DNA from: Eublepharis macularius
Taxonomy: Eukaryota > Chordata > Lepidosauria > Squamata > Eublepharidae
NCBI RefSeq assembly: GCF_028583425.1
Contig: NC_072796.1
Location: 144,159,464 to 144,223,463 of the forward strand
DNA: 64,000 nt
Reading direction: 5' to 3'
Part shown: positions 55,401 through 64,000 of the stretch, in pieces
Layout: every line of letters starts with the position of its first letter
Numbering within the stretch: the stretch's first letter is position 1
Notes under the pieces: generated by a model
Told to the model about the DNA's origin: nothing
Databases searched by the model: none
The model's input: only the letters and a program-made list of their open reading frames with translations
Made by a program: the position numbers and the translations under genes

Positions 55401-58400
55401 ACTCTGCCTCGATGAGGCTGTGAGGGGTGGCCTCGTTGGTCCAGAGCTCTACGACAAGCTACAGCGTGCAGAAGAAGCTGTCACTGGCTACAAAGACCCT
55501 TTCACAGGCAAGAAGATCTCACTCTTCCAAGCCATGAAAAAGGGCCTGGTGGATGAGAAGCAGGCCGTGCGGCTGTTAGATGCTCAGCTGTCCACTGGGG
55601 GAGTAATTGATCCTCACAGGGGCCACTACGTCCCAGTAGAATTTGCCCAGAAAAAAGGCTACTTAGATGAGAACCTCAGCAACATACTTGCAAACTCAGG
55701 TGATGACATCAAAACTTTTAGCACTCTTGACAGCCAAGAGAACGTGACCTACAGCCAGCTGATCGGTCGGTGTCAAGAGGACAAGGGGTCAGGCTTCCGC
55801 TTGCTGCCTCTGTCACAAACAGCCTCTCTTGTCTACACAGATGAGCAAATCGAACGTCTGTTCAGGGATACCCTAGTGAAGGAAAAGGGACTGACTCTCT
55901 GGGAGCTCCTGAACTCCGGCTACTTCACCGAAGAGCAGAGAAGAGATTTCTCTGAGAAGTTTAGGTCGGAGGCAATATCACTCCAGCAATTGATCAGCCT
56001 TGTTTTAGGACTCATTAAGGAAACAGAAATGAAGGTTCAAACCCAGGTCACCTTCCGAGGCTTGAGAGGAGCAGTGCCTGCTGTCTGGCTCCTGGACAAC
56101 GGCATCATTTCAGAGAAGACATTCACAGAGCTAGTGCAGGGCACCAAGACGGCTGAAGAAGTGTCCGAGATGGAGGGTGTAAAGAAATATTTGCAGGGTA
56201 CTGGGAGCATTGCTGGAGTTTACGTTCAAGCCTCCAAAGAGAAAATGGGCATATACCAAGCAATGCAGAAGAACTTCCTCCTGCCAAGCATGGGGGCAAG
56301 GCTTCTGGAAGCCCAGGCAGCAACCGGTTCCATCATGGACCTGGGATCAAACCAGAGGCTGGGAGTCGAGGAGGCCATCAAAGCTGGTGTTGTGGGTAAA
56401 GAACTTACAGAGCAGCTGTTGCAGGCGGAGAGGGCACTGACTGGCTATAGAGACCCTTATTCCGGAAGGACCATCTCCGTGGGCCAGGCCATCAAGAAGG
56501 AGCTGGTCCCTGCTGCTGCTGGCATCCCCTTGCTGGAGGCTCAGCTGGCCACGGGAGGGGTCATCGATCCCACCCACCACCATCACCTTCCTCTCCATGC
56601 TGCCTACAAGCACGGTTTCTATGACGAAGAAATGCACACGGCTGTTTCTCAGCCCTCTGAGGACTCCCATGTCTTCTGTGACCCCAACACCCAGGAGAGC
56701 CTGACTTACCAGCAGCTGAAGGACAGATGCCGCCAGGACCCCGAAACAGGTCAGTTTCTGCTTCCTCTCTCAGAAGACGCTGCTGTCTATGGGGACAAGC
56801 AAATTATAGAGGTGCTGAAATCAGAAACCATCTGTATCAACACAGGACGGTTTAAAGGGCAAGCAGTTTCTATCTGGGATCTACTGAACTCTGAGTACAT
56901 CTCCAAGAGCAAGCGGAGAGAGCTGCTGATGGCATACAAAAAGGAGAATGCTGAGGCACTTCGAGAAATCGTCACGATCATCACCACGATCATTGGAGAC
57001 ACTGAAGCTCAAGGCAAGAGGTTCACCTTCAAGGGTCTGCGCAAGCAGGTGTCAGCCAGCGACCTTTTCCAGGCAGAGCTCATAAGCAAGGAGACTCTGG
57101 ACGAGCTTCACCAGGGAACAAAAACTGTCCAGGAAGTCACGGAGATGGATTCAGTCAGGCAGTTCCTAGAGGGCTGCAACTTCATAGCTGGAGTCCTTAC
57201 ACAGCCAACCCACGAAAAGATGAGCATCTACCAGGCCATGAGTCGGGGCCTTCTGAGACCAGGAACAGCCCTGGTGCTTCTGGAGGCACAGGCTGCCACA
57301 GGGTTTCTCATTGACCCAGTGAAAAACAAGAAACTTTCAGTAGACGAAGGGATGTCCACAGGATTGATTGGTAGAGAAATTTATGAGAAGCTGCTGAGCG
57401 CAGAAAGAGCCGTGACCGGATACACAGACCCCTACACAAGAAAACAGATCTCCCTTTTTGAAGCTATGAACCAAGAGCTCATTGTGAGAAGCCACGGCAT
57501 CCGCCTGCTGGAGGCCCAGATTGCCACAGGGGGCATCATCGACCCGGTGCACAGTCACCGTATCCCTGTGGAGGTAGCTTACAAGAGGGGCTACTTTGAT
57601 GAACAGATGAACCAAGTCCTCTCAGACCCCACAGATGACACCAAGGGCTTCTTTGACCCAAACACACACGAGAACCTGACTTACCTCCAGCTACTAGAAC
57701 GATGCATCCAAGATCCCAAAACTGGGCTGTATATGCTGCAAATAGTTAAAAGGGGGGAAAGGTACTTCTACATTGATGAGACAACAAAACAATTTCTGCA
57801 AGCACAATTGATCCAGATGCACATAGGGAGGTACAGAGGCCAGACTGTCTCCATCTGGGACCTCCTCTGTTCCCCGTACATCCACGAACAGAGAAAGAAA
57901 GACTTGGTAAGACAGTACAAGTGCGAAATGCTGACATTAGAGAATCTTATCAGCATCATCACCACGATAATAGAGGAAACTGAACAGACAGCCCAGAAAC
58001 TAAAGTTTAAGGGCCTAAGAGGGGAGGTGTCAGCTGCAGACCTCTTCAATTCAGAGATAATAGACAAGAAAACACTGGACAGACTCCATCATGGGGCTCA
58101 TGCTCTTCACCAGCTTATCCAGAATGAATCTGTGAGACGATACCTGGAGGGAACAGGCTGCATAGCAGGGATCTCTGTGCCATCCAAAAAGGAAAAGATG
58201 ACTCTCTATGAAGCCATGAAGACAGGGCTTCTCTCCTCAGAACACGCTCTCGTGTTACTAGAGGCACAGGCAGCCACTGGTTTCATCACTGACCCACGGA
58301 AGAAGAAAAGGTTCTCTGTGGACCAAGCAGTCTCTGCTGGAACTGTGGGTAATGAGATTCGTGAGCAGCTTCTTTTTGCAGAGAAAGCCGTTACCGGATA

Positions 58401-61400
58401 CACTGACCCTGCCACAGGGAACAAGCTTCCACTCTTCCAGGCTATGAAGAAGAACATAGTTGAGAAAGCCCAGGCTCTGAGGCTGCTGGAAGCCCAGATT
58501 GCCACAGGTGGTATCATTGACCCTGAATGTGGCCACCGCATCCCTGTGGAGGTAGCTTACAAGCGTGGCTGTTTGGACGACGACACCCTGCTTCTGCTTT
58601 CTGATCCAGAATACGGCTTCAAAGGATTCGTGGACCCCAACACACATGAAAGGATTACCTATGCTCAGCTCCTGCAGAGATGCATCAAAGACAAAGGAAC
58701 AGGGATGTATCACCTACAGATGCTCAACAAAAGCAAATATTTCTATGTAGATGAAGCAATAAAAAATACTTTGTCTTCCTCCAAAGTGAATATAAAGATT
58801 GGGAAATATGCAGGGCAAACTCTGTCTCTCTGGGAGCTTCTTTGTTCAGATTATATTGATGAAGAAAAGAGAAAAGAATTGCTGAAAAAATACAAGCAGG
58901 ACTCTTCAGTTATTCTGCAACACATAACAAACGAAATTCTGAGTATCATAGAGACAAAGGAAAGAAATAGAACAGATATTTGGTTCCAAGGTTTGCGGCA
59001 ACATGTTACAGCATCAGAATTATTCAAAGCTGACATAATAAGTAAGGACACAATGAAAAAACTGGAAGAGGGAAGGAAGACGGTTGAAGAAGTGGCGAAC
59101 ATGGATTTGGTGAAGAGATACCTGGAAGGCACCAGCTGCATTGCCGGGGTGCTTGTGCCCCCCAAGTCAGACCCGTCCAAGACACACAAGATGACCATCT
59201 ACGGAGCCATGTGGAAGGGCATCCTGAGGCCAGGCACTGCCTTGGTGCTGCTGGAGGCACAGGCCGCCACCGGCTTCATCATTGACCCGCTGAAGAACGA
59301 GAAACTCTCTGTGGATGATGCCATCTCAGCCGGACTGGTGGGTGCCGAGCTGCAGGAGAAGCTTCTCTCCGCAGAGAGGGCCGTGACCGGGTACAATGAC
59401 CCCTACACAGGGAACAAAATCTCCCTCTTCCAGGCCATGAACAAAGGCCTCATTGTCAAAGACCACGGCATCCGCCTGCTGGAGGCCCAGATTGCCACAG
59501 GAGGCATCATCGACCCCGTGCACAGTCACCGCCTCCCTGTGGAGGTTGCGTACAAGCGGGGCTACTTTGATGAGGAAATGAACCAGATCCTCTCGGATCC
59601 TACGGATGACACCAAGGGCTTCTTCGATCCCAACACTCATGAAAACCTCACATATATGCAACTTCTGCTCAGATGTGTTCCTGATCCGGATACCGGCTTG
59701 TTGATGCTTCCGTTGATGGAAAAGGGATCCTTATTCTTCGCCCTCAGTGAGAACACACGGAAGTCTTTGCAGTCGGCCAAGACCACGGTTGACATGGGGA
59801 TCTTCCAGGGCCAGGAGGTCTCCGTCTGGGACCTCCTCTTCTCCAAATACATCCCTCCGCACAAGAGACAGGAACTACTAAGGCAGTACAAAGTTGGCAC
59901 AATCACCCTGCAGGAGATCACCAAAATACTCATCACCATCGTCACCGAGATCGAGGAAAGGAATACCAGACACACCGAGTCTCCCCAACGAGCTCCCAGT
60001 CCACCCAAGCGGGAATCTCTGAAGCATGATTCTAGCCATCCACACCCGGAGGAAGCCTGGCAGAAGACCTTGAAGACCACCACCACCACTATGCCTGCCG
60101 GAGAGCACCACGGTCAGCGAGTTTTTGTGTGGGATCTGCTCTTCTCTGATTACATCTCTGAGGAAAAGAGGACAGAATTGCTGGAGCTGTACAGGAGGGG
60201 GTTGCTACCGGTGGACAAGCTGATAAATGTCCTCACCACCCTCGTCACAAAAAAAGAAGCCACAAGTAGGAAACTTGACATCAAAGTGAAAAACCCAGAC
60301 CAAGAGATGGAAGCACGTGAGGAAGCATGTGGCATTTCGCCCTCAGAACCAGAAACCTGGGAAACGTCCTTGCGGTCTCATCACATCCAAGTCTCCCCTG
60401 GCGGGTTGCAAGGCCAACAGCTATCGCTGTGGGATGCCCTCTTCTCCCAGTACGTCCCAGAGGGCCAAGGGGAAGAACTTCTGAGCAGCTTCCAAAACGG
60501 CACGCTGACCTTGGAGAAGCTCACAGAAATCCTCACGTCCCTCTTCGCTGAGACCACGACCAGAGAGAGCACACATCCCAGGGCCCCAGAAACGCCTGCA
60601 CGTTCCATGGGATCTTTGGAGGAGGAGGAAGAACGGGATGCTGACACAGCGGAAGGGGGAGAAATGGAAAAGGCGTTGAAGGCCCGGAAGGTTGAAATAA
60701 CCGCTGGTGAATTCCGTGGACGGAAGGTCTCTGTGTGGGATCTGCTCCATTCCAAGTACATCCCCGCAGAGAAGAGGAAGGAGCTCCTGCACCTGTACAG
60801 GACTGGCATTCTCACCATCGACCAGATGGAAACCGTGGTCACCGGCATCATAAACAGAACAGAGGAGGAGAAAACGGAAGAAGCAGCCTCCCACTCACAC
60901 TCTCCGTCGTCCTGGGAAGAATCCCTACGGAATCACACCGTGGAGCTGCATGTCGGGGAATTCCAAGGCCAGGAAGCCTCCCTGTGGGATCTCCTCTTCT
61001 CTCAATACATTTCCGAGAGCCAAAGAGAGGAGCTCTTAACAATGTACCAGTCAGGAATCCTGAGCATTCAAGATATGATCGCCACAGTGGCCTCCACCCT
61101 CGCAGGGAGAAAGGGAAGCCATGTTCAAGACGCAACAAGCACTCTGTCCAGGGAGACGGCTCTGTCCCAGGCAGATAGAAGTATCCCAGCTCCACAGGAT
61201 GGAGAGCTGGAACAGGCCTTACGGATGATGACCATCGATGTGCCTGTGGGTGAATTCGGAGGCAGCAAGCGTTCCGTCTGGGAGCTTCTCTTCTCCAAAT
61301 ATGTGACCCTACAGAAACGGCAAGAGCTCCTGGAGATGTATCGATCAGCGGTTGTGACCAGCGAGGAGCTTATCCGAATAATCACCACACTGATTGAAGA

Positions 61401-64000
61401 AACAGAAGAGAAGAGCAACACGCTGAAGTTTCCGGGACTCAGAAGGCAAGTGACTGCCTCGGAACTCTTCAGCTCTGAAATCATTGATCAGGACACATTG
61501 TCTGACCTCACACGGGGCACCAAGACTGTAGAGGAGATCACAGAAATGGATTCGGTGAAGAGGTACTTGGAAGGCACCAGCTGCATTGCCGGGGTGCTTG
61601 TGCCCCCCAAGTCAGACCCGTCCAAGACACACAAGATGACCATCTACGAAGCCATGTGGAAGGGCATCCTGAGGCCAGGCACTGCCTTGGTGCTGCTGGA
61701 GGCACAGGCCGCCACCGGCTTCATCATTGACCCGCTGAAGAACGAGAAACTCTCTGTGGATGACGCCGTCTCAGCCGGACTGGTGGGTGCCGAGCTGCAG
61801 GAGAAGCTTCTCTCCGCAGAGAGGGCCGTGACCGGGTACAATGACCCCTACACAGGGAACCAAATCTCCCTCTTCCAAGCCATGAACAAAGGCCTCATTG
61901 TCAAAGACCACGGCATCCGCCTGCTGGAGGCCCAGATTGCCACAGGAGGCATCATCGACCCCGTGCACAGTCACCGCCTTCCCGTGGAGGTTGCGTACAA
62001 GCGGGGCTACTTTGATGAGGAAATGAACCAGATCCTCTCGGATCCTACGGATGACACCAAGGGCTTCTTCGATCCCAACACTCATGAAAACCTCACATAT
62101 ATGCAACTTCTGCTCAGATGTGTTCCTGATCCGGATACCGGCTTGTTGATGCTTCCGTTGATGGAAAAGGGATCCTTATTCTTCGCCCTCAGTGAGAACA
62201 CACGGAAGTCTTTGCAGTCGGCCAAGACCACGGTTGACGTGGGGATCTTCCAGGGCCAGGAGGTCTCCGTCTGGGACCTGCTCTTCTCCAGATACATCCC
62301 TCCGCACAAGAGACAGGAACTACTAAGGCAGTACAAAGCTGGCACAATCACCCTGCAGGAGATCACCAAAATACTCATCACCATCGTCACCGAGATCGAG
62401 GAAAGGAATACCAGACACACCGAGTCTCCCCAACGAGCTCCCAGTCCACCCAAGCAGAAATCTCTGAAGCATGATTCTAGCCATCCACACCCGGAGGAAG
62501 CCTGGCAGAAGACCTTGAAGACCACCACCACCACTATGCCTGTCGGAGAGCACCACGGTCAGCGAGTTTTTGTGTGGGATCTGCTCTTCTCTGATTACAT
62601 CTCTGAGGAAAAGAGGACAGAATTGCTGGAGCTGTACAGGAGGGGGTTGCTACCGGTGGACAAGCTGATAAATGTCCTCACCACCCTCATCACAAAAAAA
62701 GAAGCCACAAGTAGGAAACTTGACATCAAAGTGAGAAGCCCAGACCAAGAGATGGAAGCCCGTGAGGAAGCCCGTGGCATTTCCCCCTCAGAACCAGAAA
62801 CCTGGGAAACGTCCTTGCGGTCTCATCACATCCAAGTCTCCCCTGGCGGGTTGCAAGGCCAACAGCTATCGCTGTGGGATGCCCTCTTCTCCCAGTACGT
62901 CCCGGAGGGCCAAGGGGAAGAACTTCTGAGCAGCTTCCAAAACGGCACGCTGACCTTGGAGAAGCTCACAGAAGTCCTCACGTCCCTCTTCGCTGAGACC
63001 ACGACCAGAGGGAGCGCACATCCGAGGGCCCCAGAAACGCCTGCACGTTCCATGGGATCTTTGGATGAGGACGAAGAACGGGATGCTGACACAGCGGAAG
63101 GGGGAGAAATGGAAAAGGCTTTGAAGGCCCGGAAGGTTGAAATAACCGCTGGTGAATTCCGTGGACGGAAGGTCTCCGTGTGGGATCTGCTCCATTCCAA
63201 GTACATCCCCGCAGAGAAGAGGAAGGAGCTCCTGCACCTGTACAGGACTGGCATTCTCACCATCGACCAGATGGAAACCGTGGTCACCGGCATCATAAAC
63301 AGAATAGAGGAGGAGAAAACGGAAGAAGCAGCCTCCCACTCACACTCTCCGTCGTCCTGGGAAGAATCCCTACAGAATCACACCGTGGAGCTGCATGTCG
63401 GGGAATTCCAAGGCCAGGAAGCCTCCCTGTGGGATCTCCTCTTCTCTCAATACATTTCCGAGAGCCAAAGAGAGGAGCTCTTAACAATGTACCAGTCAGG
63501 AATCCTGAGCATTCAAGATATGATCGCCACAGTGGCCTCCACCCTCGCAGGGAGAAAGGGAAGCCATGTTCACGACGCAACAAGCACTCTGTCCAGGGAG
63601 ACGGCTCTGTCCCAGGCAGATAGAAGTATCCCAGCTCCACAGGATGGAGAGCTGGAACAGGCCTTACGGATGATGACCGTCGACATGCCTGTGGGTGAAT
63701 TCGGAGGCAGCAAGCGTTCCGTCTGGGATCTTCTCTTCTCCAAATATGTGACCCTACAGAAACGGCAAGAGCTCCTGGAGATGTATCGATCAGGGGCTGT
63801 GACCAGCGAGGAGCTTATCCGAATAATCACCACACTGATTGAAGAAACAGAAGAGAAGAGTAACACGCTGAAGTTTCTGGGACTCAGAAGGCAAGTGACT
63901 GCCTCGGAACTCTTCAGCTCTGAAATCATTGATCAGGACACGTTGTCTGACCTCACACGGGGCACCAAGACTGTAGAGGAGATCACAGAAATGGATTCGG
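52415..64000 (+). CDS. EPPK1: Epiplakin, single giant exon, runs off the window (3' incomplete)
   Basis: Cytolinker that binds keratin and other intermediate filaments through plakin repeat domains (PRDs). A splice acceptor (tgctctctttgcag, 52401-52414) opens an exon whose first good ATG is 52483 (AGGATGG, strong context). I read every codon to 61620 and sampled beyond: no stop, at least 3,839 codons, still open at 64000. There is no plakin, actin-binding or rod domain, as in epiplakin. Nine PRDs start near 52594, 53310, 54286, 55246, 56206, 57178, 58162, 59137 and 61582. Each has LLEAQAATGxxIDP, AVTGYxDPYTG, LLxAQxATGGIIDP and FFDPNTHE(N)LTYxQL motifs. Linkers with SxWDLL follow most PRDs at about 325-residue spacing. 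The frame is also open upstream of the ATG to the acceptor, so translation could start in an earlier exon. The C-terminal part duplicates in units of 815 residues. Confidence 0.93.
59119..61563 (+). repeat. EPPK1: EPPK1 in-frame tandem unit, copy 1 (2,445 bp, 815 codons)
   Basis: One PRD (from IAGVLVPPKSD) plus six linker modules. The conserved Trp codons of the modules are at 59827, 60130, 60430, 60736, 60985 and 61279, a spacing of about 83-102 residues. Copy 2 follows at an exact 2,445-bp offset. Confidence 0.9.
61564..64000 (+). repeat. EPPK1: EPPK1 in-frame tandem unit, copy 2 (truncated by window end)
   Basis: 2,437 of 2,445 bp are present. It matches copy 1 almost base for base; scattered substitutions include GGA/GAA at 59206/61651 and GAC ATG/GAC GTG near 59794/62239. 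The window ends at the same EMDS codons that close copy 1 at 61546-61554. Confidence 0.9.

Noticed and set aside
52909..63929. Many 100-230 codon minus-strand frames across EPPK1
   Set aside because: Antisense shadows that recur with the EPPK1 repeat period, including identical pairs 2,445 bp apart.

Overview
This window is vertebrate nuclear DNA, most likely from a squamate reptile. It has spliced plakin-family genes with GT-AG introns and GC-rich exons. It also carries tRNA-derived SINEs, 5S-rRNA-derived SINEs, CR1, L2-like and L1 LINEs, an R4-type LINE, Penelope-like elements and a vertebrate Sushi-class Ty3/Gypsy chromovirus. That mixture is typical of lizards or geckos; I cannot name the species. 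High GC, many G-runs and closely spaced genes would suit a microchromosome or gene-dense arm.

Layout. 1-9964 is one large intron, or the start of one, filled by nested mobile elements: a decayed R4-like LINE, SINEs, an antisense L1 with target duplications, and an apparently intact 6,970-bp Sushi-class LTR retrotransposon (2599-9568) with matching LTRs, gag, a canonical -1 frameshift signal and a pol ending in a chromodomain. 9965-17520 is the complete 3' end of a spectraplakin gene (MACF1/dystonin type): 14 exons encoding the last spectrin repeats, two EF-hands, the GAS2 microtubule-binding domain, a short tail and a poly(A) signal. 17521-52414 is intergenic with no gene I can recognise. It holds SINEs, CR1, Penelope fragments, several MITEs (one a 201-bp near-perfect palindrome) and simple repeats. 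52415-64000 is the 5' part of epiplakin (EPPK1). Its single giant exon stays open for 11.5 kb and runs off the window, encoding nine plakin repeat domains plus linker modules.

How it fits together. Both host genes are plakins in the same orientation, about 35 kb apart. The upstream protein would bind microtubules and actin-linked scaffolds; epiplakin would bind intermediate filaments. In mammals the GAS2-containing spectraplakins (MACF1, DST) are not next to EPPK1, whose neighbour is PLEC, so this may be a third spectraplakin paralogue. The end of the window shows a very recent 2,445-bp in-frame tandem duplication in EPPK1. Each unit has one plakin repeat domain followed by an array of six linker modules, where earlier domains have one.
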